24,948 nucleotides of DNA from a virus, in IMG/VR virus record IMGVR_UViG_3300014903_000016, positions 1-24,948 of that record; one strand, given 5' to 3'. The notes below the pieces were generated by a model, which was given only the letters and a program-made list of their open reading frames with translations, was not told where the DNA came from and did no database searches. Of the stretch, positions 1-7,740 are shown piece after piece. The first letter of the stretch is position 1, and each line of letters opens with the position of its first letter. The position numbers were made by a program, and so were the translations under genes.

Positions 1-1248
1 AATAAAGGCGTTGCCGTTCAGTTTCAGATCGTCGGCTTCGAAAACCGTGATGGGATCGCCGACCTGAAACAGGTAATCGAAAACTATAACTGTTTTTGTT
101 AGGTTGTCGCTGACCGCCATGACAAACGTGTCGGTCGGATTTTTCACTGTAACGAGGATACTCTCTCCGCCGTCCGTGATGGTCAGATAAGCGAGATCTT
201 TTATGATTTCGTTTTCCAGGAGCTTTTCATGGAGGATTGCGGCGATTTCGCTTTGAGTTGGAGAAACCAGCACGGTAATGGGAGTATTGAGAAGATTTTC
301 ACCGGCCAGCACTTCATAGGAAACGTTTTTCTCTTTGCCTACGAGCCGGAAAGAATTGGAATCTTCCGGATCGTCGATCGCTCCCATTTTCTGTTGCAGC
401 ACTACATCGGCGTTAACCGCTATTTTCAGCGCGTCTTTAACATCCTCTTCCGTATCGGTTGGCACGGTGGCGACATAGACGATCGTCGTTCCGGCGATCG
501 TCAGACGATAGGTGAATGAGTCCACGGCTCTGAGTACCGTGATTTTATTTATCTGGGCGTCGTAGTTCTCGGCGGTGGTGTATTCGACCACCTCTCCGTC
601 CACATCGATGTCGTAGGTGAATGCCTCCACTACGGCGTCCACCGCGACCTTCTCGGTTTGGGGACCGTTGGCGACTACGACTTCGCAGACTCCGTCAGTA
701 GTGGTCATAGTCAGGTCAGCAGGCGGGAACTGATAGCCCGGCTGATTATTATAAAAAATCACTGTGCGATCGTATCCCAGGCCATTCAGCACTGCGGCTA
801 TGGATTGATCTGAGGAAGTGCCGACGTCCTGTTCGTATGTGCCGAAAAACAGCATTTTATTGCGGCGCGATTCTATCCAGGCGGCGGCTCCCAGCACATC
901 GTTCAGGCCTCTTAATCCTACCAGCGCGTACCAGTTCTGATCATCGTTCTCTATCACGTCCAGGGCGTCGGCGACGTTCTGATCCGGATCGCGGCGGCCG
1001 ACCTTGAAAATTTCGACTGAGGGATTCTGTTGAAAAATGGCGGTCGCCACCTTGTAGGTTTTGGACGTCGAGGAAAAATCACTGTCGATTTCTCCCCTGG
1101 CGTAGCTTTTTGTATTTTGGCCGTCTTCCCAGTTCAGAACATCGTCGGCGGTCACATCGGCCAGAAACAGAGCTATGTTGAAAGTCGTCGCTTCTGCTGC
1201 GGGACTAGCTATCAGTACGTTAAATTTTACAAAATCTCTAACTTCCAT
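1..1248 (-). CDS. Tail sheath-like protein (DUF3383-type), partial at its C-terminus
   Basis: An uninterrupted minus-strand frame starts at the ATG at 1248 (preceded by AGGA) and leaves the window after 416 codons without a stop, so the C-terminus is missing. The N-terminal third contains VEIFKVGRRDP, then NWYALVGLRGLNDVLGAAAW and KMLFFGTYEQD, the arrangement seen in DUF3383 proteins, which are sheath-like subunits of contractile tails. The middle consists of beta-rich repeats (VDAVVEAFTYDIDVDGE, then a second copy resembling VDSFTYRLTIAGT), as in sheath insertion domains. Position at the distal end of the head/neck gene run agrees with a tail sheath. The family is recognised by eye; the contractile-tail assignment is inference from it. 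Confidence 0.75.
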   Translation of the reverse strand, partial: MEVRDFVKFNVLIASPAAEATTFNIALFLADVTADDVLNWEDGQNTKSYARGEIDSDFSSTSKTYKVATAIFQQNPSVEIFKVGRRDPDQNVADALDVIENDDQNWYALVGLRGLNDVLGAAAWIESRRNKMLFFGTYEQDVGTSSDQSIAAVLNGLGYDRTVIFYNNQPGYQFPPADLTMTTTDGVCEVVVANGPQTEKVAVDAVVEAFTYDIDVDGEVVEYTTAENYDAQINKITVLRAVDSFTYRLTIAGTTIVYVATVPTDTEEDVKDALKIAVNADVVLQQKMGAIDDPEDSNSFRLVGKEKNVSYEVLAGENLLNTPITVLVSPTQSEIAAILHEKLLENEIIKDLAYLTITDGGESILVTVKNPTDTFVMAVSDNLTKTVIVFDYLFQVGDPITVFEADDLKLNGNAFI

Positions 1249-1266
1249 TTTTATTCCTATAAATGA

Positions 1267-1632
1267 TTATTCAGCCAACGGAGCCAGCCAATTTTCGTTA
1301 AAATCATCCTCTGTGTAATCGTGCATATTGATCAGCCAATCAGGATTATCGGGTTTTTTCATCCACCAGCGTGTATCCTCGTGAATCTGCAAAGGCGCGG
1401 CGTAGGCGATTGTGAACCCCTGTTCGACAATCAACTCCTTAATTTTCCCCGCGACTCTGCACGACTTTTTTTGATCGTCGGTCAGCGCGTTGAATTCCAA
1501 CGTCGTTATGGAATTTCCGTTATATCTGATTGTCTCGATCTGAGTCTGTGAAATACCCTCCAGCGCATGTAACCAAACGACGTCTTGATTATCATTAGCT
1601 GTTGTCTCGTCGGCAAATATCAAGCATCTCAT
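1267..1632 (-). CDS. Hypothetical phage protein, 121 aa
   Basis: I do not recognise this protein. The start is taken as the ATG at 1632, which overlaps the TGA of the upstream gene as ATGA (1629-1632). A longer reading from an ATG at 1704 would overlap the LamG-like gene by 76 nt and is unlikely. The product begins MRCLIFADETTAND and is acidic, without a signal peptide or membrane segment. A Trp-rich stretch near the end (DTRWWMKKPDNPDWL) is the most distinctive part. It lies between a surface-type protein and the tail sheath, so it may be a small tail or adsorption component, but nothing in the sequence shows this directly. Confidence 0.7.
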   Translation of the reverse strand: MRCLIFADETTANDNQDVVWLHALEGISQTQIETIRYNGNSITTLEFNALTDDQKKSCRVAGKIKELIVEQGFTIAYAAPLQIHEDTRWWMKKPDNPDWLINMHDYTEDDFNENWLAPLAE

Positions 1633-2327
1633 GACGTCGCGTGGTAATTTTGAAGATATTGTTCTTTGCGGTCTATAATGTGATCCGGCAAGATTTCCTC
1701 CCATATAAGCAATTCCGGAAAACGCCCCTTTAGCGGAAAACTTGTCGTGATAATTCCAACTGAAAAAAGACCGCCGGGACCGCTCGGAGTATAATCCAGG
1801 CCGGACGCCGTAACAATTCGATTAACTCTGACAAAACTCGTTGCTGATCCCAGTTTCAGAACGATTGTGGCCAGAAACGGCGTGTCTATTGGTATAGTAC
1901 CGACGAAAAGAAATTTTACTCCGTCATATACCGTCAGATTATTCGCAAAAGAAGAGATTTCCCAAAGAGTCGTACCTGATCTTTGACCGCAAAAACCTTC
2001 TGTAGAACCGCCAAAACCGTGTTCGGCGACAAACATAATCGTGTATTCTGTTCCAGTCGGAAACGCCTGATAAGGTCCAATCAGACCTTCCGCGACGCCG
2101 CTGAAAATTGGAGTGCGGCGACCGTTCAGATAAGCGTTCCAGGTCGGCTGTTTCGCTATTACAGGTTCCGCGATCGTCAGTCCGTTGCCGGAGGCGTCGT
2201 TTATCTGTGAAATTTTATACGGAGCGATCGGGTCTTCAACCACTTTATCGGCAGCGCGTCCCAGCATCCAGTATTTAGGAGGATAGCCGTCGTTCATGGG
2301 TTCGGGAATTTCTGAAGCTATATACAT
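1629..2327 (-). CDS. Concanavalin A-like/LamG-fold structural protein
   Basis: This 232-aa protein is rich in predicted beta strands and ends with GRFPELLIWEEILPDHIID followed by RKEQYLQNYHA. That is the usual close of LamG/concanavalin A-like jelly-roll domains: a strand with an E-hhhW/Y pattern, then a helix ending in a YL...Y motif. About residues 45-230 would form the jelly roll. Such domains bind carbohydrate or act as capsid or tail decoration and receptor-binding modules. The gene starts at an ATG sharing one base with the upstream stop (TAATG, 2325-2329), which implies translational coupling to the neck/fibre gene. The specific ligand is unknown; the fold is inferred from the C-terminal motif alone. 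Confidence 0.6.
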   Translation of the reverse strand: MYIASEIPEPMNDGYPPKYWMLGRAADKVVEDPIAPYKISQINDASGNGLTIAEPVIAKQPTWNAYLNGRRTPIFSGVAEGLIGPYQAFPTGTEYTIMFVAEHGFGGSTEGFCGQRSGTTLWEISSFANNLTVYDGVKFLFVGTIPIDTPFLATIVLKLGSATSFVRVNRIVTASGLDYTPSGPGGLFSVGIITTSFPLKGRFPELLIWEEILPDHIIDRKEQYLQNYHATS

Positions 2328-3556
2328 TATACTGCCGATTTAACGCCTCCGAGATATAGATAACGATTCGGTCCGAGTCGTTTCATCTGAACGATTGTAT
2401 TTTTAGTTCCGGAAATTTTAAACGGATTATCGCCAGGCGGCGTTCCGACCGGACCTTCGAAAGTTACCAGTGTTCCTTTATCAATCTTCACCTCTCCCGT
2501 TCCTTCACGGTAATAGGTCCATTCGTCGTCATCCGCGAAAGTGAATCCGCCATCGCCGTCGTTTTCGTATATGAGCGTCACATCAACCGCGCCGTTCTGA
2601 ACTCTAACGAATTTATTAGCGTCCGTTTCCAATAAATTTCCAGAAGTGGTTTTAATAACTGACACGGAAGGGCCACCGCCTCCACCACCGCCCGAAAACA
2701 AGAGTTCCGCCCAATCGGCCATGGACGTGTTATCGCCGTTTCTGGCAACATAAGTTTTTGTTTCGTCTGTCCGCAAGCATAAATCACCCTGCTTGACTTC
2801 AAGAGCAAGCTGCTCGACTTCGCTTGCGGCGGAGAAGACTTCCGGGAGCAGAGCCTGATCTTCGAGAATCTTTCCTTCGCTGTCCAGAGCGGCATAGTCC
2901 GCGCTGAGATCGACTACTCCTGTTTTTTCGTCAACTGATTTTACGTAAGTCACGCTTAATGTCACCTCTGTTGGAGAGCACTCCGGATCAACGTTATCCG
3001 GACATAAAAAATGAGAAACGGATTTAATGTTTTCGACTGATTCTATTTCGTGCTGGTCTTCCGCAGTTTGCTGGACGTAGCCGAAGGCAATTTCAACCTC
3101 TTGTCTTCTGAGCCAGCCGTCTTCGTATTGTTCGTCTCGTTTTCGGATTGGTCCGTGCAGTTGCAGCGAAAGTCCGCCGGCGGACAAAAACGCTATTGAT
3201 CCTTCCGGGTCATAGAGTCTGCCGACCAGTCCGTTAACATAATATTCAGCGTCTACGTAGTCTTCCGGATCGACGTCCGAGTAATCGCCTCGGTCTCTTG
3301 TGACGAAAATTATATCGACTCGGACCTGTTTGGAAACGTAGGTGACTGATTTCAGATCACCGTCTATTTCCTCTGAAACTCTGATTGGTCTATGGATGCT
3401 GCGTTCGCCGATTTTATTCAGAAAGGCGGCCGGATAGTCTAATTTTCCCCATTCCTCTATTCCGCCTATATTATCGACTGGCACTTCGCTGAGAGCGGCC
3501 ACCCAGTTGGCGATCGTCTCTTTTTTATTCTCGAAACTGACAAGAATTTCACTCAA
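2327..3556 (-). CDS. Neck terminator-like domain fused to a fibre-like C-terminus
   Basis: The 409-aa protein appears to have three parts. Residues 1-165 resemble the LIC_12616/gp12-like neck or tail-terminator family: an N-terminal helix with IANWVAAL, a central strand pair around VRVDIIFVTRDRGDY, and a closing EVEIAFGYVQ. Residues 225-287 carry a pattern common in tail-fibre proteins: EVKQGDLCLRTDETKTYV, then NTSMADWAELL. A run of seven glycines (289-295) links this to a beta-rich C-terminal part (297-409) with NKFVRVQNGAVDVTLI, resembling small fibre/tip domains. A neck protein would normally end near residue 165, so the extra 240 residues are unusual. The gene overlaps the upstream stop by 4 nt (3553-3556). 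Confidence 0.6.
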   Translation of the reverse strand: MSEILVSFENKKETIANWVAALSEVPVDNIGGIEEWGKLDYPAAFLNKIGERSIHRPIRVSEEIDGDLKSVTYVSKQVRVDIIFVTRDRGDYSDVDPEDYVDAEYYVNGLVGRLYDPEGSIAFLSAGGLSLQLHGPIRKRDEQYEDGWLRRQEVEIAFGYVQQTAEDQHEIESVENIKSVSHFLCPDNVDPECSPTEVTLSVTYVKSVDEKTGVVDLSADYAALDSEGKILEDQALLPEVFSAASEVEQLALEVKQGDLCLRTDETKTYVARNGDNTSMADWAELLFSGGGGGGGPSVSVIKTTSGNLLETDANKFVRVQNGAVDVTLIYENDGDGGFTFADDDEWTYYREGTGEVKIDKGTLVTFEGPVGTPPGDNPFKISGTKNTIVQMKRLGPNRYLYLGGVKSAV

Positions 3557-3909
3557 TTAGCCTCCACTCCCCAGGCTTTGAAATAGCGCGGATCTCTGGC
3601 CGGCCTTCGGACCGATCTGCGAATGATGAATTTTTTGTCCTGATCCATCAGTTCCAGCTTCTGACCTTTTTCAAGCTGCTGTTCGACGTTATAAATCACC
3701 GCCCATTGGGTTACTTTTTCGCCTTCCTCGGCAAAATTCATTTCGCCTTCTTTGAAAACGACATAGACGTTTATCGGCTGCGATTCCGTAACATAAGAGT
3801 TACGCCAGCCTTTTTTGACCTGAGTCCCCGATACTCTATTGTACAAAGCAGCTGGTTTCGCCCGGCGTCTAATGGCTTCGGCCTGTCCTCTTCCGCTTGG
3901 ATCATGCAT
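3553..3909 (-). CDS. Putative head-closure/minor head-tail protein, 118 aa
   Basis: A small, basic protein (many Arg/Lys at both ends) with a beta-rich core: PINVYVVFKEGEMNFAEEGE, then WAVIYNVEQQLEKGQKLELM. The size, the core and the position between a tail-completion-like gene and a neck-terminator-like gene fit a head-closure (stopper) protein of the small beta-barrel type. I recognise no diagnostic motif, so the role rests on gene order. The ATG at 3909 overlaps the preceding gene by 8 nt. The stop overlaps the next start as an ATGA-type 4-nt overlap, so it belongs to the coupled late operon. Confidence 0.55.
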   Translation of the reverse strand: MHDPSGRGQAEAIRRRAKPAALYNRVSGTQVKKGWRNSYVTESQPINVYVVFKEGEMNFAEEGEKVTQWAVIYNVEQQLEKGQKLELMDQDKKFIIRRSVRRPARDPRYFKAWGVEAN

Positions 3910-4276
3910 CGGTTTTCACTATGATTGACATTGCGAGTTGCGGCGGAGGATCGGTCTGATCGCGCATGGCCTGTTGAATCTCGGCTCCGAGAACTTTGAG
4001 TTCGTCGGTTATGTCCACGCCGTCCAGAAGAACTTTCTTGGCTATATTTATGAGCTGACTTTTGATTTCGGCTTCTCTGTTGTCTACCGTAGTTCTCAGG
4101 AGCAAGTCGGCCGTTTGCGGACGAAATTTCTGTAAGGTTCCGTAGCGAAATTGTTTTTTTGGAGAGTCCTCGACTATCCCAACCAGCACCTGCGAGACGT
4201 GGGGTAAGGATTGGAGCTTCGAAAGGAAAGCTTTCATTCCAGTGTCCTTGTCGATTACTTTTCCGTTTTCGGCCAT
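3902..4276 (-). CDS. Tail-completion/HK97 gp10-like morphogenesis protein
   Basis: The 124-aa product has an N-terminal helix (MKAFLSKLQSL), a strand with VLVGIVEDS, then the stretch LLLRTTVDNREAEIKSQL leading into a long helix with KKVLLDGVDITDELKVLG. This order (short strand, L-R-x-T/P-x-D, long amphipathic helix, closing helix with EIQQAMRD) is the pattern of phage virion-morphogenesis and HK97 gp10-like tail-completion proteins, which sit at the head-tail joint. No good Shine-Dalgarno precedes the ATG at 4276. A palindrome lies in the 77-nt gap upstream. Function is inferred from the pattern and from the neighbours. Confidence 0.55.
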   Translation of the reverse strand: MAENGKVIDKDTGMKAFLSKLQSLPHVSQVLVGIVEDSPKKQFRYGTLQKFRPQTADLLLRTTVDNREAEIKSQLINIAKKVLLDGVDITDELKVLGAEIQQAMRDQTDPPPQLAMSIIVKTDA

Positions 4277-4317
4277 AATTTAAACAATTATAAAACATCA
4301 TGATAGCGATTAATAAC

Positions 4318-4340
4318 AGGGCGCGAAGCATCGCGTCCCT
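4318..4340. repeat. Imperfect GC-rich palindrome between late genes
   Basis: The segment AGGGCGCGAAGCATCGCG plus TCCCT folds into a stem of about nine base pairs with one bulged base and a 4-nt loop. It stands in an AT-rich 77-nt gap, the largest gap between adjacent late genes in this part of the operon. It is not followed by a T-run in the transcribed (minus) direction, so it is not a classical terminator. It resembles the short GTAGGGACGCGA-type palindromes dispersed in many bacterial genomes (REP-like). It could also be an mRNA-processing or stability element. Confidence 0.4.
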
Positions 4341-4353
4341 ACAAAATATTAAT

Positions 4354-4566
4354 TCAGATCACATTATGAAAAAGCGCGGCTCTGACGGCGCAGTCTTTTG
4401 CTTCCAGCAGCTTGCGCAGAGCGGTTGTTCTTTCGGGATTGCGCGGTAGTTCGTTAACCAGCTCGTAAGCTAAGGAATAAAAACGTTTGCTGATTTCCTG
4501 CAAATCTTCGGGCAGATGGACATATTCAAAAAATTGCAGCAAATATTCATATTTTTCGTCAGGCAT
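4354..4566 (-). CDS. Acb2/Tad1-hairpin-like small protein (putative anti-CBASS)
   Basis: This 70-aa protein matches by eye the short helical-hairpin family that includes Acb2. Acb2 is a phage protein that binds and sequesters the cyclic nucleotide signals of CBASS. Features seen: an aromatic N-terminal stretch (F12, F13, Y15), a first helix EDLQEISKRFYSLAYELV with K27, a turn LPRNPERTTA, and a second helix ALRKLLEAKDCAVRAAL matching the family pattern T/S-x-AL-x-K/x-L-x-EA-x-x-x-x-x-A-A. Length agrees with the 60-95 aa typical of the family. The start shares a base with the upstream stop (TAATG). The biochemical role is inferred; related small proteins in phage head operons have mostly not been tested. 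Confidence 0.6.
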   Translation of the reverse strand: MPDEKYEYLLQFFEYVHLPEDLQEISKRFYSLAYELVNELPRNPERTTALRKLLEAKDCAVRAALFHNVI

Positions 4567-5264
4567 TAGTAAAGTCCTCCATAGACTCGATATTTAACGA
4601 TGCGGGTTCTTCTGATTTGCAGAAATCTGGCTCCCATGATCGTCAGAAGGTCTTCCTGCCCCGCTTTCGGATTATTTCTCGGCATGGTCCAGGAAGTCGA
4701 TTCTCCTTCGAAAGATTCACTTGAGACATTGCCCTGTCCGGCGGCCGGCACTAATGTTTGAAGCGCGAAGTGAGCGGCCAGATATTTCTGAGCGTCGCGG
4801 AGTCTGTCTCCGTATATCTGTTCCTTGCATCGTCTGCCGGTTTCCAGAAGAATTTCCGATCTCAATCCGTATATTGATGATCTGTCGGAATCAATCGTAA
4901 GATTCGCCCCTACCGAGACGGTATTTTCAAGCAGCTCCAGCTCGGTTTTATCGTAAATGACTATAGTGTCGTCAAAATCAGACTGAATCTCAAAATCGAA
5001 TTTATAGAAAATCAGGCGTTGGCTTTTCAGATCGTCTATCCAGGCGATGGCCACGTCGGCGTTGGATTCGCCCGCTTGTCTTGTATACGTGTACAATTCC
5101 GCGTTCAGCGTCATCTCGTATACAAAGCCCTCGGCGGCGTCTCCTATGATGATCTCGGCCAGAATATCAAGCGAGAATACCTGAAGATCGGCGTTGTAGT
5201 AGCGACCTGCGGCCAGAACGTCTTTCCAGGTCGCCGCTATTTTGAGACCATCTATTTCTTTCAT
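4566..5264 (-). CDS. Head-tail connector protein with DUF4054-like C-terminus
   Basis: Residues ~145-215 contain YGDRLRDAQKYLAAHFALQT followed by AGQGNVSSESFEGESTSW. This is the hallmark of DUF4054 head-tail adaptor proteins: a long helix with AHxLAL, then a glycine-rich loop and an S-S-E-S...G-x-x-S strand. They assemble as a ring below the portal. The first ~140 residues are an added beta-rich region (for example FVYEMTLNAELYTYTRQ) not usual for the family, which is normally about 120-150 aa. The stop shares one base with the start of the Acb2-like gene. The connector role is well supported by family and position; the N-terminal extension has no assigned function. Confidence 0.65.
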   Translation of the reverse strand: MKEIDGLKIAATWKDVLAAGRYYNADLQVFSLDILAEIIIGDAAEGFVYEMTLNAELYTYTRQAGESNADVAIAWIDDLKSQRLIFYKFDFEIQSDFDDTIVIYDKTELELLENTVSVGANLTIDSDRSSIYGLRSEILLETGRRCKEQIYGDRLRDAQKYLAAHFALQTLVPAAGQGNVSSESFEGESTSWTMPRNNPKAGQEDLLTIMGARFLQIRRTRIVKYRVYGGLY

Positions 5265-5270
5265 ATCCGT

Positions 5271-5990
5271 TTACTTCTGAGCTTTCTTAAGAGCCTGCTT
5301 GAATTTCTTTTCCGCCTCTCCGGACGCTTTTTCAATATTCTCCGTAAAATCATTCTCGGCGGTGACTTGAGCTTCCAGAATGCTCTTTTCGAAATCCTGT
5401 TTCTGAGTCTCGATCGCGGCGGACATATCGTTGTTGAATGTACTGATATTGTCTGTAATAGCCAATTTAATGGACGCGGCAGCTTGCGTTTTCAGATCAG
5501 TCAAAAGCTGCTCTGATAAAAGTTTGATTTTGTTTTCAAAATCAATCAATGGATCGGCGGATAATTGCACTGACAAAATCTTCGCCTTTTCCTGAAAATC
5601 ATTCAGAGCTTTGGAAAGAGACTCAGCAACGGATTTATCAAACTGAGCTACAAACACGGAAATATCAAGCATGGCGGGGGACATGACAGGAGCGTCGGCA
5701 GCGGGAGCGCGTCTATTTATTGCCGGAAACATTGAACTGACCGCGTTTCCGGCTCGTTTCAGCAAAGATTCCCGCTGTTCCTTCTCCTTTTCGCTCTCCG
5801 GACGTTTTTCGTCTTTGACTTTAAAAGTTTTCTCTTTTAAATAATGCTGAAAACCCGGAGAATTTTCTGTGAGAAAATCCAGATCATCGCTCGTTATCCA
5901 GTTGTCTCCTTCCGTCACCTGCACAACGCCAGTGGGTATGAAAAAATCGCGTTGAATTTTTTTTCTATTGGTAACTAAAATTTTTTCCAT
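5271..5990 (-). CDS. Coiled-coil-rich hypothetical structural protein
   Basis: The 239-aa protein lies directly after the major capsid gene. Residues 1-55 form a compact N-terminal region (RRDFF-like IQRDFFIPTGVVQVTEGD, then LDFLTENSPGFQHYL), weakly like the N-terminal domain of some Mu-like virion proteins. A charged linker and a Pro/Ala-rich segment (RRAPAADAPVMSPAM) follow. From about residue 108 to the end it is long alpha-helical heptad-like sequence ending in KKFKQALKKAQK. Such a layout fits a fibrous virion or assembly protein. I do not recognise a defined family. The ATG at 5990 has only an A-rich leader and no clear ribosome-binding site. Confidence 0.6.
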   Translation of the reverse strand: MEKILVTNRKKIQRDFFIPTGVVQVTEGDNWITSDDLDFLTENSPGFQHYLKEKTFKVKDEKRPESEKEKEQRESLLKRAGNAVSSMFPAINRRAPAADAPVMSPAMLDISVFVAQFDKSVAESLSKALNDFQEKAKILSVQLSADPLIDFENKIKLLSEQLLTDLKTQAAASIKLAITDNISTFNNDMSAAIETQKQDFEKSILEAQVTAENDFTENIEKASGEAEKKFKQALKKAQK

Positions 5991-6026
5991 TTTTTTAATG
6001 AATAATGACTGACGGTTTTTGCGTTT

Positions 6027-7211
6027 TTAAAAAGAGGTGAAGCGGCGGACGGCCTGTTTGCGTCGGATTTTCATTCCGCTAATTTTAAAATATCCGAAAA
6101 ATTTAATAACGGTTCCGACGAACTGAGGCGGAAGCCAGGTCAAAGGAACTGTATTGTCCACTTCCAGAACGTCATCGTCATTTTCCCATGCGATTCCCAT
6201 CTCAACGCCTCCGGGACCAGCGCCAGCCAGTTCGACCATGGGAGTAATTCTTTCTAAACCGTATGTTTTCGTTTGTCCTAATAGCCATTCCAGCAATGAA
6301 ATGGGATGCGGAGCCACGGCTGAATCTATCCAGTTGAAACGCAAAAAATTATAACGATTAAAAGAGATACCTATATCGGTAGGAGAATGATGCCCGAAAG
6401 TTTGTTCGTTAATCAAACCAATCAGGTTTTCTCCAAAGTCTACATTCAAAATCGCCTCCGGAGATTTATTCAACCAGAGTTTAGCGGCCGCCGATGCTCC
6501 AGCCACTTCCGCCTCAACTATTTGGGGATGGGTAATGAACCCGTTGATATTGTCTTCGGGAGAACCGACCACCACGATATCGTGCATGGTTTGTTCCGAG
6601 CCAACTTGAGCCGCGCGAATCTTGCGTGACTCGATTGGTCTGCCGGTTTTGGCCGCTTTCAGGAGGTCTTCAATCGTCACCTCGAATTCCACGTCTTTCT
6701 TAACGATCGGCACGGAGTCTTTTTTCTCCGTGACATCGTATTTGGCGTGAGTGTTGGTCGCGTCTCCGGACGTGTCGGAAACTCCGATCAGCTCTTCCAT
6801 CGTATAGCTGGACGTGGTGTCGGCCGGATCGCCCTGCGTTTTGACGGGAAACAGGTCTCTGAAGTTCGTCTTCTTATATTTGAACTCGTAGAACCGAGGG
6901 TCAAAAAACTCGAATTGTCCCATGGGACCGGCGGCGTAGGCGGTGTCGGCGGCTACGTTGCCTGGCTGATCCAAAAACGAATGTTCATGTTTATCGGCGG
7001 CGGTCAACCCGAGCTGCGCCAATTCTACCGGAGTTTTCTGTTCCACTCCCGTAGCGGCCATTTCAAGACTTTTTAATGCGCCGAGAATAGCTTGTACCTG
7101 CTCTGGCTTTTTCTGATCAAAACCTAATTGACGCGCAAAATTGGCGTCATTAGCCAGAAGCATCAGCGTGCTATAGGCAACTCCTTCTCCTAATATATCT
7201 GGTAAAGGCAT
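6027..7211 (-). CDS. Major capsid protein (DUF2184-type, HK97 fold)
   Basis: The 394-aa protein has the features of DUF2184 major capsid proteins. An N-terminal helical region is followed by RFYEFKYKKTNFRDLFPVKT and by the E-loop-like strands SSYTMEELIGVSD and IVKKDVEFEVTIEDLLKA. A P-domain-like part contains RKIRAAQVGSEQTMHDIVVV. The C-terminal VPLTWLPPQFVGTVIKFFGY matches the conserved LPPQ strand of this family. It would form the HK97-fold shell. A good Shine-Dalgarno (TTAGGAG) precedes the ATG at 7211. Its position after the protease/scaffold and cement genes is the usual one. Confidence 0.85.
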   Translation of the reverse strand: MPLPDILGEGVAYSTLMLLANDANFARQLGFDQKKPEQVQAILGALKSLEMAATGVEQKTPVELAQLGLTAADKHEHSFLDQPGNVAADTAYAAGPMGQFEFFDPRFYEFKYKKTNFRDLFPVKTQGDPADTTSSYTMEELIGVSDTSGDATNTHAKYDVTEKKDSVPIVKKDVEFEVTIEDLLKAAKTGRPIESRKIRAAQVGSEQTMHDIVVVGSPEDNINGFITHPQIVEAEVAGASAAAKLWLNKSPEAILNVDFGENLIGLINEQTFGHHSPTDIGISFNRYNFLRFNWIDSAVAPHPISLLEWLLGQTKTYGLERITPMVELAGAGPGGVEMGIAWENDDDVLEVDNTVPLTWLPPQFVGTVIKFFGYFKISGMKIRRKQAVRRFTSF

Positions 7212-7219
7212 TTGGACTC

Positions 7220-7726
7220 CTAACCTAAAATGTTAAATTCAACAACGGCTGGTTCTCCGCTGACGTCATTGCCTCGAAAAACTGCGGCGACTGATGAAAT
7301 ATCAACGGCGTCACTGCCGTCAATCGTATTTCTGAACGTGCCGGCTAAATTCCCGCCGCTGGTGGTATGCTGCCAGAAAATCGGTCCGCCCCGGACGAGA
7401 AGAGAAGACGTCGCCACCCAGATCGGTCCTTTTCGCACTACGTCCATTGCGTTATTATATTCATAATCGTAGACCGGATCATCCTGCGACAGATGTTTGC
7501 GCTCAATATTGGGATTGCGTCTGGTTACTCCGCGCAGAGCTGCCGCAGTTACCGCGCCGCTAGGCAATTCCGCTTGCGTTTCGCCTGTTCCGGCCGCTAC
7601 TCCGTAGCCGAATGGACATTCGCCGCTTTCCAAAGTCAGCCGCTCTATCTGATGCGGCCAACTTCCAAATAACAACCCGGCAATCGCCTTTCTGATTTCC
7701 GGGGTAAAACTATCTTGACCTGACAT
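7220..7726 (-). CDS. Capsid cement/decoration protein
   Basis: The 168-aa sequence has the pattern of phage structural cement proteins (gp24-like family): CPFGYGVAAGTGETQAEL early, ALRGVTRRNPN in the middle, then YNNAMDVVRKGPIWVATSS and the glycine-rich SGGNLAGTFRNTIDG. It is beta-rich throughout with no signal peptide. Such proteins bind the outside of the HK97-fold shell and stabilise it. The position between protease/scaffold and major capsid genes supports this. A strong ribosome-binding site (AGAGGTAGGAA) lies just upstream of the ATG at 7726, as expected for a protein needed in many copies. Confidence 0.75.
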   Translation of the reverse strand: MSGQDSFTPEIRKAIAGLLFGSWPHQIERLTLESGECPFGYGVAAGTGETQAELPSGAVTAAALRGVTRRNPNIERKHLSQDDPVYDYEYNNAMDVVRKGPIWVATSSLLVRGGPIFWQHTTSGGNLAGTFRNTIDGSDAVDISSVAAVFRGNDVSGEPAVVEFNILG

Positions 7727-7740
7727 TTCCTACCTCTTGA

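Noticed and set aside
3771-4331. Long minus-strand reading of 186 aa
   Set aside because: It overlaps two better genes in other frames and has a shadow-like, Ser/Arg-rich composition with no recognisable motif.
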